A stretch of DNA of 64,000 nt from Arthrobacter globiformis (GCF_030818015.1 NZ_JAUSZX010000001.1:2232001-2296000), one strand, 5' to 3'. Counted from the stretch's first letter, positions 1 through 8,720 are shown. The notes: generated from the letters alone by a model not told the origin. Program-made: numbers and translations.

Positions 1-1
1 C

Positions 2-730
2 TGGGTGACCACAACCCCGGGCAGCAACAGCCGAGCCGTGGCCGAGCACGTTTTTGCCCTCCTGCTATCCCTGGCCAGGAAAGTGCCCTACGGCGCTGCG
101 CAGACCACAGCCGGGCAATGGGCTGCAGCCAAACCACAGATGAACGGCTTTGAACTGCATAGCCGCACCCTGGGACTCCTCGGCTTCGGCAACATCGCCC
201 GCATGGTCGCCACCATCGCCCAAGGCTTCGGCATGCACGTGCTGGTCCATGACCCCTTCGTGCAGGAATCCGCGATCAAGGCCGCAGGTGCCGTTCCGGC
301 AACAGTCGATGAGGTTATTGCCGGCTCGGACGTCCTAAGCCTGCACATGCCGCTGACCGAGCAAACCGCGCGGATCATCGGTACGGCCACCCTGGCCAGG
401 ATGAAGTCGGGGTCGGTGCTGATCAACACCTCCCGTGGTGGTCTCGTCGACGAGCCCGCACTGGCCAAGGCCCTGCAGGCCGGGCATCTGGGAGGGGCCG
501 GGCTTGATGTCCTCGAAGGAGAGTCGGTGGATATGAAAGACCCCATCGCCTACTCCAAGATTCAGATCGCGGAGGTGCCGAACCTGATCGTGACCCCACA
601 TGTGGCAGGGCAAAGCAAAGAGGCCTTCCTCGCCGCCGGGACCGGTGCCTTGCGGGCCATCCAACAGGCCCTTGCCGGTCAGTGCCCGGAGCATGCCGTG
701 AACAACGTTGCGGCACCCGCTCCCGCGTAA
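2..730 (+). CDS. D-isomer-specific 2-hydroxyacid dehydrogenase, C-terminal part
   Basis: NAD-dependent oxidoreductase of the phosphoglycerate/2-hydroxyacid dehydrogenase family, cut by the window edge so the N-terminal third is missing. Visible are the Rossmann motif LGFGNIA, the catalytic Arg in NTSRGGLVDE, the Glu in DVLEGE and the catalytic His in TPHVAGQS, in the usual order. The first visible residues (TTTPGSNSRAVAEHV) match the segment that precedes the nucleotide-binding core in this family, so the frame is open from the edge. It lies upstream of an RraA-like gene on the same strand, which suggests a hydroxyacid catabolic operon; the substrate cannot be read from the sequence. Confidence 0.9.
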   Translation, partial: WVTTTPGSNSRAVAEHVFALLLSLARKVPYGAAQTTAGQWAAAKPQMNGFELHSRTLGLLGFGNIARMVATIAQGFGMHVLVHDPFVQESAIKAAGAVPATVDEVIAGSDVLSLHMPLTEQTARIIGTATLARMKSGSVLINTSRGGLVDEPALAKALQAGHLGGAGLDVLEGESVDMKDPIAYSKIQIAEVPNLIVTPHVAGQSKEAFLAAGTGALRAIQQALAGQCPEHAVNNVAAPAPA

Positions 731-852
731 CCAGCCCCAAGACCGCCGTATCCCCGCCCAGTTGGCGCGCCGCGAGCAGCAACACAGAGACAACACCCGC
801 AGATGGTGTAAAGCGGCCAGAATCTACCCCATACGAGTCATTGAGAGACAAC

Positions 853-1512
853 ATGTATATCGACGCAGCAACTACTTCACTCACGGTCAGCCCCCGTCCC
901 ACGAACCCGGTCACTGAGCTTGTTGAGGGCCTTAAGCCGTATCCCACAGCCAACGTCGGCGACGCCATGGACCGGCTCAACCTCATGGACACCGGCATTG
1001 CGTCACAGTGGGCCACCGGCCGCTGTGTTGGTCCGGCACTGACGGTACTGACCCGGGAAGGCGACAACCTTGCCGTCCACCGTGCCCTCGATGACGCTGA
1101 ACCCGGGGATGTCCTGGTCATCAACGCGCTCGGGGGAACAACCAGGGCCGTATTCGGTGACCTTTTGGCAGAAATTTGCCTCGCTGCCGGCATCGCCGGC
1201 GTCGTCATTGACGGGCTAACAAGGGACCGTGCCGCCATCAAAGACCTCGGCCTGCCCGTTTGGGCCCGCGGCGTATCACCTGCCGGGCCGGCGAAATACG
1301 GTCCCGGAGCCGTCTCAGTGCCCGTTGCCTGCGGCGGCACCGTCGTCAATCCCGGTGACCTCATTACCGCCGATGATGATGGCGTCGCCGTCATACCCCT
1401 TGAGCGCGCTGAAGGCGTACTACGCAGGCTGGAGGAGATCGACAAATTCGAAGAAGACCTCCGGGTAAGGATCAGAAACTCGGTCGCACCCGCCCTGGCC
1501 AGCACCACCTAA
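853..1512 (+). CDS. RraA-like / 4-hydroxy-4-methyl-2-oxoglutarate aldolase family protein
   Basis: RraA-like fold (219 aa). Members are either class II pyruvate aldolases (HMG/OMG aldolase) or non-enzymatic RNase E regulators; neighbourhood with a hydroxyacid dehydrogenase favours the metabolic role. The core NVGDAMDRL near the start, the GD.LVINALGG strand, VVIDGLTRDRAAI and the end GDLITADDDGVAVIP are typical, the last holding acidic residues around the metal/substrate site. I chose ATG 853 because the family homology begins soon after it; upstream in-frame codons extend into sequence with no family resemblance. The ribosome site is weak (GAGAGA), and TTG 841 is an alternative start. Confidence 0.85.
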   Translation: MYIDAATTSLTVSPRPTNPVTELVEGLKPYPTANVGDAMDRLNLMDTGIASQWATGRCVGPALTVLTREGDNLAVHRALDDAEPGDVLVINALGGTTRAVFGDLLAEICLAAGIAGVVIDGLTRDRAAIKDLGLPVWARGVSPAGPAKYGPGAVSVPVACGGTVVNPGDLITADDDGVAVIPLERAEGVLRRLEEIDKFEEDLRVRIRNSVAPALASTT

Positions 1513-1585
1513 TCCAGGCAAAAACCCGAGCGTTCCAACCCCGCTGCATCACCACCTCGAACTTCGGGCAGACGTCACCGAAAAC

Positions 1586-1623
1586 CCAAGTGCCTCTGGG
1601 GCATCAATCCCAGAGGCACTTGG
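1586..1623. terminator. Perfect 15-bp hairpin terminator
   Basis: Arms CCAAGTGCCTCTGGG and CCCAGAGGCACTTGG are perfect inverted repeats around an 8-base loop, 73 bases after the RraA-like stop. There is no long T run, as is common in high-GC actinobacteria. Confidence 0.8.
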
Positions 1624-1685
1624 CTTAAGCCAGCGAAAGGCCCGCCTTTCCACACCCCCAACAGTCACAACCTGAGGAAACGAAA

Positions 1686-1940
1686 ATGACCTCATACCGC
1701 CATCACGAATGGGCCCGGCTCATCGGCGCCCCGGTCGACATAAAGAAACATGGCGAAGTCATCCGCACTGGCATCGTCGACGACGCCATGCCCGATTCCA
1801 CCATGATCTGGATTGCATCCGACGATCAATCCTCAAGAACCCTTTATGAAGCTTCAGAGGGCTTCCAAATCTGGGTTGAGCCCAAACAGCTCGAAGGAAC
1901 CGTCACCTACCGCCTGACCGGCAAGGCGCTTCACGGATAA
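1686..1940 (+). CDS. Small hypothetical protein (84 aa)
   Basis: Unrecognised small soluble protein with many charged and aromatic residues (TSYRHHEWARLIG near the start, GFQIWVEP in the second half). The ATG follows a clear GAGGAAA ribosome site, and the gene stands alone between a strong terminator upstream and the convergent MFS gene downstream. A beta-rich PRC/SH3-like fold is possible from the alternating pattern, but this is only an impression. No signal peptide or membrane segment. Confidence 0.6.
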   Translation: MTSYRHHEWARLIGAPVDIKKHGEVIRTGIVDDAMPDSTMIWIASDDQSSRTLYEASEGFQIWVEPKQLEGTVTYRLTGKALHG

Positions 1941-2050
1941 GAAGCTCCGGATGACAAGCGGCGATTCTTGTCCGGACATGGAGGGCGGCGATGACTGTAT
2001 AACCAGCATGCCGCCCCTGAGAGGAGCGGGCATGCTGAATTTCTCCGCGG

Positions 2051-3532
2051 TTAGTGGCCGGGGTGGCCTACCTCCGCGAGGACAGGTGATTCATCCGTCT
2101 GCGCCGTGGGTTTGGAAGGCAAGGTGCTGACGGCCAGTATGCCGGCGACTATGAGCAGGCCCGCGGCGATGGTGAGCGCGCTGCCGTATCCGGTGACCAA
2201 CTGGGCACTCTCGGTAAGGTTTGCATGCGCGGGACTGCTGGTGACGGTCGCGGCGATTCCGGCCAGAACGGCCAAACCAAGAGCGACACCTATCTGTTGG
2301 GCAGAGTTCAAGACAGCAGACGCGATCCCAGCTTCATGCGATTGCGTGTGGTAAACCGCCGCTTGGGTCAGTGCGATGACACTGAGGCCGAACCCCAGAG
2401 CAAGGACGAACATGGCCGGTCCAAGGTGCAGCCAATAATTTGAGTCAATCTGGATGAAGGAGAACCACAATGCGGCCAAGGCACTAAGCAGAGCGCCCGC
2501 CGCGGCGACAAAGCGCGGCGCGACCCGGCGAAGCAGTTTGGGAGCAGAACCTGCACCAAGCGCCAGTCCCGCAGCAAACGGCAGCCAGCTCACCCCGGTC
2601 TGCAGGGCGCTGTAGTGCTGGACCTGCTGGAGGTAGAGGGTGATCACGTAGAAGGTGCCCATGGGCCCGATAGCCAGGAGCAGCATTGACGCGTAGGCTC
2701 CGGCGCGGCCGCGGTCCCGGAACAAGCTCAGGGGTACCAGCGGTGTGCGGCTGCGCGCTTGCGTGGCGATGAATGCTGCAAGCAGCACGACTGCTGCGCC
2801 GATGAGCCCAAGCCCGAACGGGTCGGTGAAGCCGCCCTCACCAAAACGGGTAATAGCGTAAACCAGGGCGACCATGCCGCTTGTTCCCAGCACCGCGCCC
2901 CTGAGATCGAGGCTCCCGGGGTGGCGGTCAGCTTCGACGAGGTTTCGGCTGCCAACGAGAACGAGTACCCCAATAGGGACGTTGATGAAGAAGACCCACC
3001 GCCAGCCGAGCGTGCCGGTGAGGAAGCCGCCGAGCAGCAGTCCAACTACGATCCCAAGGCCGGACATCGCACCGTAGAGGGACAATGCCGTGTCCCGGGT
3101 TTTGCGCTCAGAAAAGGTCGTGGCAATCAGTGCCAGCGCGTTCGGCGCGACCAGCGCCGCTCCCAGCCCCTGAATGGCGCGGGCGGCGATAAGCATTTCG
3201 CTGCTGAAGCCGATTCCGCCGGCCAGTGATGCGAGCACGAAGATGGCGAGGCCTGCCCGCAAAGCGCGTCGACGTCCGTAAAGGTCGCCCAGCCGCCCGC
3301 CCAGGAGCAGCAGGGCGCCGAACGCGAGGATGTAAGCATTCACGATCCAGGGCAGAAGCACCGGATGCACCCGAAGCTCCTGCTGGATGCTTGGCAACGC
3401 GATGTTCACGATCGAGTCGTCCAGTACCAGCATCAGCTGCGCGGTTGCGATCACGAGCAGTGGTATCAGCGCCCGCTGCTGTGGAGCCGACGAGGCGGGT
3501 GAAGTTCGGGCGGGATTCTTACATTTAGGCAT
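2051..3532 (-). CDS. MFS drug exporter, DHA2 (EmrB/QacA) family
   Basis: Proton-driven multidrug efflux transporter in the cytoplasmic membrane, 493 aa, the usual length for 14-helix DHA2 proteins. The first helix carries the DHA2 signature LVLDDSIVNIALPSIQ; motif A is GRLGDLYGRRRALRAG; motif C-like GLGIVVGLLLGGFL follows. ATG 3532 is preferred because upstream residues of the open frame are low-complexity and run into the promoter. Upstream is a palindromic GC box between good -35 and -10 hexamers, the same design as the copper operon promoter at 12.68 kb, so control by a CsoR/FrmR-type repressor is likely. That makes copper- or electrophile-linked efflux plausible; the substrate is unknown. 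Confidence 0.88.
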   Translation of the reverse strand: MPKCKNPARTSPASSAPQQRALIPLLVIATAQLMLVLDDSIVNIALPSIQQELRVHPVLLPWIVNAYILAFGALLLLGGRLGDLYGRRRALRAGLAIFVLASLAGGIGFSSEMLIAARAIQGLGAALVAPNALALIATTFSERKTRDTALSLYGAMSGLGIVVGLLLGGFLTGTLGWRWVFFINVPIGVLVLVGSRNLVEADRHPGSLDLRGAVLGTSGMVALVYAITRFGEGGFTDPFGLGLIGAAVVLLAAFIATQARSRTPLVPLSLFRDRGRAGAYASMLLLAIGPMGTFYVITLYLQQVQHYSALQTGVSWLPFAAGLALGAGSAPKLLRRVAPRFVAAAGALLSALAALWFSFIQIDSNYWLHLGPAMFVLALGFGLSVIALTQAAVYHTQSHEAGIASAVLNSAQQIGVALGLAVLAGIAATVTSSPAHANLTESAQLVTGYGSALTIAAGLLIVAGILAVSTLPSKPTAQTDESPVLAEVGHPGH

Positions 3533-3642
3533 GTCAGTTATTGCATTCCTTGACGGAGGATCAATGGGTGCGGGAGTTGACGGCTGTGAGGGCACAGGTG
3601 CAAGGCACCGGCCGGGACATACCATGTCACTGACAGAATTAA

Positions 3643-3671
3643 ACTATACCCCCCTGGGGTATCACGGCCAA
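3643..3671 (-). promoter_or_regulatory. Promoter with CsoR-type operator, MFS exporter
   Basis: On the minus strand: TTGGCC (-35), a 17-base spacer and TATAGT (-10). The spacer is occupied by the GC-box dyad ATACCCC-AGG-GGGGTAT type, the layout known for CsoR/FrmR repressor sites. Flanking bases on the leader side (ACATACCA, TCACTGACA) also recur at the copper operon promoter. Confidence 0.7.
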
Positions 3672-3830
3672 TGTGAGATGGCTCGCGTGGGTTGAGGCTG
3701 TGAAGGCAGGTCAATAACGACACGTCTGTTGGTGACTTACTAGTCCGGAGAAGCTACACCGCATCCGAGACCGACAGATCATCATCGACAGCGGCAAAGA
3801 AGCGACCACCGACGCCGCCTAGAACACCCT

Positions 3831-3859
3831 TGCCGGGCGGCCACAGAAACCGCCCGGCA
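3831..3859. terminator. Hairpin with 10-bp GC stem
   Basis: Arms TGCCGGGCGG and CCGCCCGGCA flank a 9-base loop. It follows a short coding remnant ending near 3822 that I could not assign, in a stretch of mobile-element debris. Confidence 0.6.
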
Positions 3860-3926
3860 TTGCGGGTGAAAGGCATCCAGCGATTCTACCCATCCCTCAC
3901 ACGCCGGGACTTATGCCCGGGTTTTG

Positions 3927-4134
3927 TCACTTCTGTGCCGGCGCGGCGTCCTGGCCGTTTTCCGGTTGGGTTTTATCCCGGGCGTCCTGCTGGTGCTGTT
4001 CGAGTTTCTCTTCGGCGTCCCGGCGCCTTCGGCCCACGGCGCGCAGTTGTTGGGTGGACAGTATTCCGTGATTCCCGGCATGGGCCGGGTGCTCGTGATT
4101 TCCTGCGCCGCTCGGGGACGGCGACGGTGCCGGC
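3927..4134 (-). pseudogene. 5'-truncated copy of a small basic 'KLEQHQ' protein
   Basis: Frame reads GILSTQQLRAVGRRRRDAEE then KLEQHQQDARDK and an acidic-basic tail, close to the complete 85-aa gene at 57557-57814. Its upstream part is replaced by the IS256-type transposase remnant that begins at 4135, so the native start is lost. The predicted product is a short highly charged helix of unknown function. A third damaged copy at 50.9 kb also sits beside an IS256 C-terminal remnant. Confidence 0.55.
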
Positions 4135-4308
4135 GCCGTCAAAGCCCGGGGCCATTTCCCCACCGAGCAGGCCGCGCTAAAGTGCCTCTATCTGGTCACC
4201 CGATCACTTGATCCGACCGGTGCCGGCAAGACCCGATGGGGCCGTGCGTTGGAAGCCCGCTTTGAAAGCCTTCGCCATCACCTCCAGCGACCGATTCCCG
4301 GCAGCTGA
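4135..4308 (+). pseudogene. IS256-family transposase C-terminal remnant
   Basis: Reads AVKARGHFPTEQAALKCLYL then VTRSLDPTGAGKTRWGRALE, matching the C-terminus of the intact transposase at 20397-21647 (RGHFPTEQAALKCLYLATRA). No catalytic residues remain and no inverted repeats were found around it. Confidence 0.75.
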
Positions 4309-4418
4309 AAACTACTGAAAGAAACCGCCGGATACACCGCTAATGAGATTGTCCCGTCAGCCATGCAAGATCCGGGCTAAGGTCCGCGGGGCGGACGAAC
4401 AGAGTAGGAGAAGAAGCG

Positions 4419-5030
4419 ATGGGGAAAGTTCGTACGGGGCACGCAACGTCACTGGATGGGTTTATTGCTGGGCCGAACGACGGTCCGGAAGCATCGATGG
4501 GTGAGGGCGGCGAGCGGCTTTTGGCTTGGTATTTCGGCGGCGACACCGAATATCGACTGCCGGGCACGGAGATGGTGTTCAAGGTCTCGCCGCGAACCGC
4601 CGAATACCTTCGGGAGACGAGTACAACGACAGGAGCCTTGGTGACGGGACGGAGGACATTCGACCTTACCCATGGGTGGGGTGGCGGACATCCTTTGGGG
4701 GTACCGGTGTTTGTTCTTACCCATTCGGTTCCGCAAGAGTGGGTTTACGAAGGATCGCCCTTTACGTTCGTCACCGACGGCCTCGAAAGCGCTGTAGCGC
4801 AAGCGAAAGCGGTCGCCGGTGACAAAGACGTCGGCGTGATCGGGGCGAACCTGGTGCAGCAGTGCATCCGATCGGGACTTCTCGACGAGATACACCTAGA
4901 CCTGGTGCCGGTCCTCCTCGGGGATGGTGTCCGGTTGTTCGACCAAACAGCGGAGCCGATCGAGCTAGAGAGCACCCGGGTGATCGAGGGCGCCGGTGTC
5001 ACACATCTGACATTCCGCATCGTGAAGTGA
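4419..5030 (+). CDS. Dihydrofolate reductase family protein (RibD C-terminal domain)
   Basis: Predicted NADPH-dependent reductase of the RibD_C/DHFR-like superfamily, 203 aa, typical single-domain size. Signatures: N-terminal strand ATSLDGFIAGPND, the VTGRRTFDLTHGWGG loop, PVFVLTH and the cofactor-side segment VGVIGANLVQQCIRSGLLDE followed by HLDLVPVLLGDGVRLF. ATG 4419 is preceded by GAAGAAG. Many such proteins act outside riboflavin synthesis on unknown carbonyl or nitro compounds, and nothing nearby points to riboflavin. It stands alone between mobile debris and the membrane genes. Confidence 0.88.
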   Translation: MGKVRTGHATSLDGFIAGPNDGPEASMGEGGERLLAWYFGGDTEYRLPGTEMVFKVSPRTAEYLRETSTTTGALVTGRRTFDLTHGWGGGHPLGVPVFVLTHSVPQEWVYEGSPFTFVTDGLESAVAQAKAVAGDKDVGVIGANLVQQCIRSGLLDEIHLDLVPVLLGDGVRLFDQTAEPIELESTRVIEGAGVTHLTFRIVK

Positions 5031-5132
5031 TGGCAGAGCGAATGTCACTCAGTGGCTCGCCAGAAACGATGCGCTCCTCGGTACGTCAGGACTCTGATTC
5101 GTCCCACCTTGATGCCCGCGTGAGGGCATGGA

Positions 5133-5663
5133 TTATGAATGCGGAACGGGTTGCTGCCCTGTGGCACGCGTACGTCCGTATTTGGTGATACCGAGGGGTT
5201 TGTACAGCGAGAGCACGGTGGTCACGACCAGTGCGAGGACGGCGGCGGCGGCGTCTGCGATGAGCTGGGTGCGCATTCCGGTCATGTCGGTGGGGGAGAG
5301 GTCGGAGACCGAGGCGATGCCGGCCATGTGGGTGACGGGCTGGAGGTGGAGGAGCAGCAGTGCCGTGGCGAGGGTGGTGATGATCAGTTTGATCAGGACC
5401 CAGTAGTGGCGGAAGAGTCCCCAGACGGTACCCAGGGCCTGGAGGATGCCGGAGATCAGGGATGCCAGGCTCAGCGGGAAGATGATGGACCAGCCGATCA
5501 GGTCCATGGCCAGGTAGGCGGCGCGCACCTGCTGCGGGTTGGTGCTGGTGAGCCCTGTGATTGCGAGGAGCAGAAAGGATGCGACCGCGCCCAGCCAGCC
5601 GACCGAGCTGGCAATGTGAATGGTCAGGGCGAGCTTGCGGGGTCCCGGTGCCATGAGCTTCAC
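5133..5663 (-). CDS. Integral membrane protein, DUF2269-like
   Basis: Four to five hydrophobic segments of about 20 residues (LALTIHIASSVGWLGAVASF, WSIIFPLSLASLISGILQAL, WVLIKLIITTLATALLLL and a last one before the C-terminus). The early IHIASSVGWLGA and central VWGLFRHYWVLIK resemble DUF2269 membrane proteins. GTG 5663 overlaps the upstream stop by four bases (GTGA), so I place the start there; ATG 5654 is an alternative. Together with the 58-aa gene upstream it forms a two-gene operon divergent from a TetR regulator, its likely controller. Confidence 0.75.
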   Translation of the reverse strand: MKLMAPGPRKLALTIHIASSVGWLGAVASFLLLAITGLTSTNPQQVRAAYLAMDLIGWSIIFPLSLASLISGILQALGTVWGLFRHYWVLIKLIITTLATALLLLHLQPVTHMAGIASVSDLSPTDMTGMRTQLIADAAAAVLALVVTTVLSLYKPLGITKYGRTRATGQQPVPHS

Positions 5664-5836
5664 GGCTGATGGAGTCCCATGCCGCCTCCGGTCAGGTGCA
5701 GGATCACGAACGCGACGACCAGGACCACGCCAACCGCGATGAACGCTTTCACCCACCGCGGGGTCGAGGGCTCTGGCCTCTCGGTCTGCCCCGGTCGGGC
5801 GCTCTTTCTTGCCGGCCGTCCTGGTCCTTCACTCAT
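5660..5836 (-). CDS. Small single-pass membrane protein (58 aa)
   Basis: Polar, Arg/Pro-rich N-terminus followed by one membrane helix (VKAFIAVGVVLVVAFVILHL) and the tail TGGGMGLHQP. Translationally coupled to the DUF2269-like gene by a 4-base overlap, and divergent from the TetR gene. The pair looks like a regulated membrane complex, but no function is known to me. Confidence 0.65.
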   Translation of the reverse strand: MSEGPGRPARKSARPGQTERPEPSTPRWVKAFIAVGVVLVVAFVILHLTGGGMGLHQP

Positions 5837-5948
5837 GCCTGCCCTAACTCCTCGGTTTGGAACGCGTGGTTTACTGCGAGTTTTGTAAGACAGTATGTAT
5901 CGTTCCCGTCGGTATGTCCATTGGGACGTCAGGTTGTACGATTTCCCC

Positions 5949-6560
5949 ATGCCGAAGCTGTGGAACGAGACGATCGAGACGCACCGGAGTGCGGTGCGGG
6001 TGGCGGTTCTGGACGCAGCTGCTGCGCTGGTCGGGGAGCATGGGCTGTCCTCGGTGACGATGTCGCAGATTGCGCAGGCGGCCGGCATCGGGCGGGCCAC
6101 GCTGTACAAGTATTTTTCTGATGTCGATGCCATCCTCGCTGCCTGGCACGAGCGCCAAGTCCATGAGCACCTGCAGCAGCTGGCGCAGGCGCGGCTCAGC
6201 GCGGACGGACCCGTGCGTCAGCTGGCAGCGGTTCTGGAGGCGTATGCGGTGATGGCGTACTCCCGCCGGGGCGGCGCCTTGGCTGCCCGGCTCCACCAAA
6301 GTCCGCACGTCAGTCACGCCCAGCAGCACCTCAATGATTTCCTCACGGACCTGCTCCGCAGTGGTGCTGAGGGCGGGGCCTTCCGGGACGATGTCGCTCC
6401 TGAGGAACTCGCCGCCTATTGCCTGCACGCACTGGACGCCGCTTCGGGGCTGCCGTCCCGCGACGCCGTGCACCGGCTGGTGAATGTCACCATGACCGGT
6501 CTGCATCCGGTCGCTGCAGCCGGAGCAACGGAAAATTCAAGGCATGAAAATGGCTCCTGA
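5949..6560 (+). CDS. TetR/AcrR family transcriptional regulator
   Basis: 203-aa one-component repressor. The N-terminal helix-turn-helix is clear: AALVGEHGLSSVTMSQIAQA then AGIGRATLYKYFSDVDAILA. The rest is a helical ligand-binding domain without recognised ligand residues. ATG 5949 (MPKLWNETIETHRS) fits the family length; the upstream in-frame codons lie in the divergent intergenic region. It most likely represses itself and the divergent membrane pair at 5133-5836. Confidence 0.9.
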   Translation: MPKLWNETIETHRSAVRVAVLDAAAALVGEHGLSSVTMSQIAQAAGIGRATLYKYFSDVDAILAAWHERQVHEHLQQLAQARLSADGPVRQLAAVLEAYAVMAYSRRGGALAARLHQSPHVSHAQQHLNDFLTDLLRSGAEGGAFRDDVAPEELAAYCLHALDAASGLPSRDAVHRLVNVTMTGLHPVAAAGATENSRHENGS

Positions 6561-6590
6561 GCCGCCAGGGCGCAGCTCATGTGGGGGTGG

Positions 6591-7001
6591 TCAGGCCGGG
6601 GCGCTGAGGAGTGCAGTGCAGGCGGCTTCGCAGCGGCGGCAGGCTTCGGCGCAGATCCTGCAGTGCTCGTGCATGTCGGAGTGCTGCTCGCATTCATCGG
6701 CGGAGACTGCACAGGCTGCCCGGCAGGCCTCGAGTACCGGCCGGGTGATGGCTGTGTTGGTGGCGGTCTGACGGGTCAGGATGTTACCTGTGGCGGCGCA
6801 GATGTCAGCACAGTCCAGGTCGGTGCGGATGCACGCGGCGAGGTCAGCGACCATCTTTTCGCCCAGGCAGGCATCGGCGCAGGCGGTACAGGCCTGGGAG
6901 CATTCGAAGCAGGCGGCGATGCATTCAGCGAGGCTTTCCTTCCGGGCGGCATCGACGCCTTGCGGGTGTGAGTTCAGCATGGCGCTGATGTGGTGAGTCA
7001 T
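6591..7001 (-). CDS. Four-helix bundle copper storage protein (DUF326 / Csp-like)
   Basis: 136 aa with Cys repeatedly placed along predicted helices: CIAACFECSQACTACADAC, CIRTDLDCADIC, CRAACAVSADEC and CRICAEACRRCEAACTALL. Csp proteins bind many Cu(I) ions inside such a bundle. No signal peptide, so this is the cytosolic (Csp3-like) type. Strong AGGAG precedes the ATG. It is the distal gene of the copper island that begins with CopZ at 12.56 kb, consistent with a buffering role for cytoplasmic copper. Confidence 0.9.
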   Translation of the reverse strand: MTHHISAMLNSHPQGVDAARKESLAECIAACFECSQACTACADACLGEKMVADLAACIRTDLDCADICAATGNILTRQTATNTAITRPVLEACRAACAVSADECEQHSDMHEHCRICAEACRRCEAACTALLSAPA

Positions 7002-7018
7002 GATGCAGCTCCTGTCAT

Positions 7019-7061
7019 TAGGGTGGCCGTGGCGGCCGGCCCGGCCGTCACGGCCACCCTA
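7019..7061. terminator. Perfect 13-bp hairpin between helical-repeat gene and copper storage gene
   Basis: Arms TAGGGTGGCCGTG and CACGGCCACCCTA are perfect, and the loop itself is self-complementary (GCGGCCGGCCCGGCCG). It sits 20 bases beyond the stop of the minus-strand gene at 7081. Confidence 0.75.
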
Positions 7062-7080
7062 GACTTGTGCGAGCGGACCG

Positions 7081-7575
7081 TCAGCCCCGTTCCGGCCAGC
7101 TCCGTTGCGCGTGCACCTGCCGGGAGCGCAGGGCCGCCTGCCGGGACGCCTCTGCCTGGCGGGCGCGGCCGCACGTCCGGTACAGGTCGCTGGCCCATTC
7201 GAACTCCGCTGCTGCGTCCCGGTACCGTGCTTCGTCGAAGAGGCGCCTGCCGATATGGTGACGGACCAGCGCTTCCCTGGGCCGGGTGAAGGCCAGGCGG
7301 AGCGCCTGCTCCTGGAGGGCCCCCGCCTCAGCCCACCGGTACTGGCGCTGGTAGGCGTGCGCGAGTACCAGCAGGGGTTTGAAGCGGTCCTGGGAGCAGT
7401 TCAGCAGCTGTTGGCCTTCCTTCACGGCTTCGTCGTGGCGTCCGAGCAGGGACAGGATCCAGACACGCTCCAGCGGCGGGCACTCACCGAGCCGTGCCTC
7501 GACCGCGGGCCGGTCGAGGATCACATCCTGCAGCGTATTCGGGTCCGTCCGCCAGATCTCTTCGGCTTCGGTCAC
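7081..7575 (-). CDS. Tetratricopeptide-like helical repeat protein
   Basis: 164 aa from GTG 7575 (VTEAEEIWRTDPNTLQDVI). Helical pairs with TPR spacing are visible: LLGRHDEAVKEGQQLLNCS, LAHAYQRQYRWAEAGALQEQ, ALVRHHIGRRLFDEARYRDA and YRTCGRARQAEASRQAAL. A role as scaffold or chaperone is general to the fold; nothing identifies a partner. It sits inside the copper island on the same strand. GTG is chosen because the upstream reading frame is Pro/Arg-rich and overlaps the neighbouring gene. Confidence 0.7.
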   Translation of the reverse strand: MTEAEEIWRTDPNTLQDVILDRPAVEARLGECPPLERVWILSLLGRHDEAVKEGQQLLNCSQDRFKPLLVLAHAYQRQYRWAEAGALQEQALRLAFTRPREALVRHHIGRRLFDEARYRDAAAEFEWASDLYRTCGRARQAEASRQAALRSRQVHAQRSWPERG

Positions 7576-7745
7576 GGCATGCCGCCCTCGACGGTTCCCG
7601 GGGCAGGATGAGCAGGAGCCGGCACTCCCGGGCTGCGCCTCACCCGTTCCCTCCGGTGCACGGGGCTCCGGGTTCGGGCGCTTTCGGGGACTGGGCGTAG
7701 GAGTTGGTGACGGCGGGAATGCGCGATGCTCCGATGTCCATGGCC

Positions 7746-8630
7746 TCAGGCGGCGTCGGATGGCCGGAAGGTCGTTCCGCCGTCGGTGGAGACGAGGATG
7801 CTTTCCGTGGTGGCGGCCCAGATCCACGGTTTGCCGTTGGCGCCCTTGACCGCTGCTATGGACATGACCTGGCCGTCGATCCGGCCCTTCTTCGCCCAGG
7901 TCGCACCGCCGTCGGTTGAGAGGTGGACTGTCCCGTCGGGTTCGACTCCCACCGCGTCACCAGGGTCGGCGAACGCGGCGAACATGATGACAGGACTGGA
8001 CTTCAACAGGTTCCAGGTGGCGCCACCGTCCGTGGAGCGCTGGACCCCTCGGGGGGTGGTGGCCAGAACGGTGTCGCTGTCAGGGTGTCCGGCGAGGAAG
8101 GCCGGGGCAAAGTCTGCTGTCGCTTTTTTCCAGGCCTTGCCGTCGGGGCTCGTCCACAAGGTTCCGTCGAAGGCCACGATGCCGGATTTGGTGGTGGTCA
8201 GGGCGTGGAAGTCCGAGACGCCCTGTCGGGAGAGCTGTTCCCAGGTCTTGCCGCCGTCGACGGATTTGATCAGCCCGAGCGGGTTGGGAAGGTCGGAGCC
8301 TTCCCCGGGATGGCCCGAGGCGTAGAAGACGCCCGGGTCTTTGCCGGCGGTGAACCCCATCAGGTCGTTGGTGCCGCCGATTTTGCTGGCGGGCTGTTTT
8401 GTCACGTCGAACAGCCCCTTGTGGGTGGCCAGCAGGACCTTGCTGGTGTCGCCGCTGACGGTCAGGCCGTGGATGTGGGCGCTGGGCAGGCCACTGCCGG
8501 TCTGCCCGGTGGTCGATGCGCCGGCTGATGGTTCGGGCGCCGGTGTGCAGGCCGCGAGGGCGAGGATGAGGGCGGCGGTGCTGGCGCTGAGGGCCGCGGC
8601 CCGCCGGACGGTTTTGGGGGAGATGGGCAT
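7746..8630 (-). CDS. BNR/sortilin-like beta-propeller lipoprotein (F510_1955 type)
   Basis: Signal peptide with lipobox LALAAC, then an exported domain with repeated Asp-box signatures (SVDGGKTW, SPDGKAW, STDGGATW twice, STDGGTTF), as in bacterial neuraminidase-repeat propellers annotated as F510_1955-family glycosylhydrolase. The early SAHIHGLTV segment is a hallmark of that family. ATG 8630 follows GGGAGC. Enzyme activity is uncertain; these proteins recur with DUF305 and copper genes, so an extracytoplasmic metal-related role is an inference from context. Confidence 0.82.
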   Translation of the reverse strand: MPISPKTVRRAAALSASTAALILALAACTPAPEPSAGASTTGQTGSGLPSAHIHGLTVSGDTSKVLLATHKGLFDVTKQPASKIGGTNDLMGFTAGKDPGVFYASGHPGEGSDLPNPLGLIKSVDGGKTWEQLSRQGVSDFHALTTTKSGIVAFDGTLWTSPDGKAWKKATADFAPAFLAGHPDSDTVLATTPRGVQRSTDGGATWNLLKSSPVIMFAAFADPGDAVGVEPDGTVHLSTDGGATWAKKGRIDGQVMSIAAVKGANGKPWIWAATTESILVSTDGGTTFRPSDAA

Positions 8631-8672
8631 GGGAAGCTCCGGGAGATCGAGGGAATGAAGGGACGCGGTGTC

Positions 8673-8712
8673 CGGCACCGGCCCCGCAGCAAGGGGCGGA
8701 GGGCCGGTGCCG
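8673..8712. terminator. Perfect 12-bp hairpin after the DUF305 gene
   Basis: Arms CGGCACCGGCCC and GGGCCGGTGCCG with a 16-base loop, just past the DUF305 stop on the minus strand. It may reduce read-through into the downstream lipoprotein gene. Confidence 0.75.
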
Positions 8713-8720
8713 TTTGCGGG

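Noticed and set aside
423..1508. 361-aa frame on the minus strand opposite the RraA-like gene
   Set aside because: Residues are Arg/Ser/Pro-rich with no family, and the plus strand has clear family motifs; it is an antisense shadow of high-GC coding DNA.
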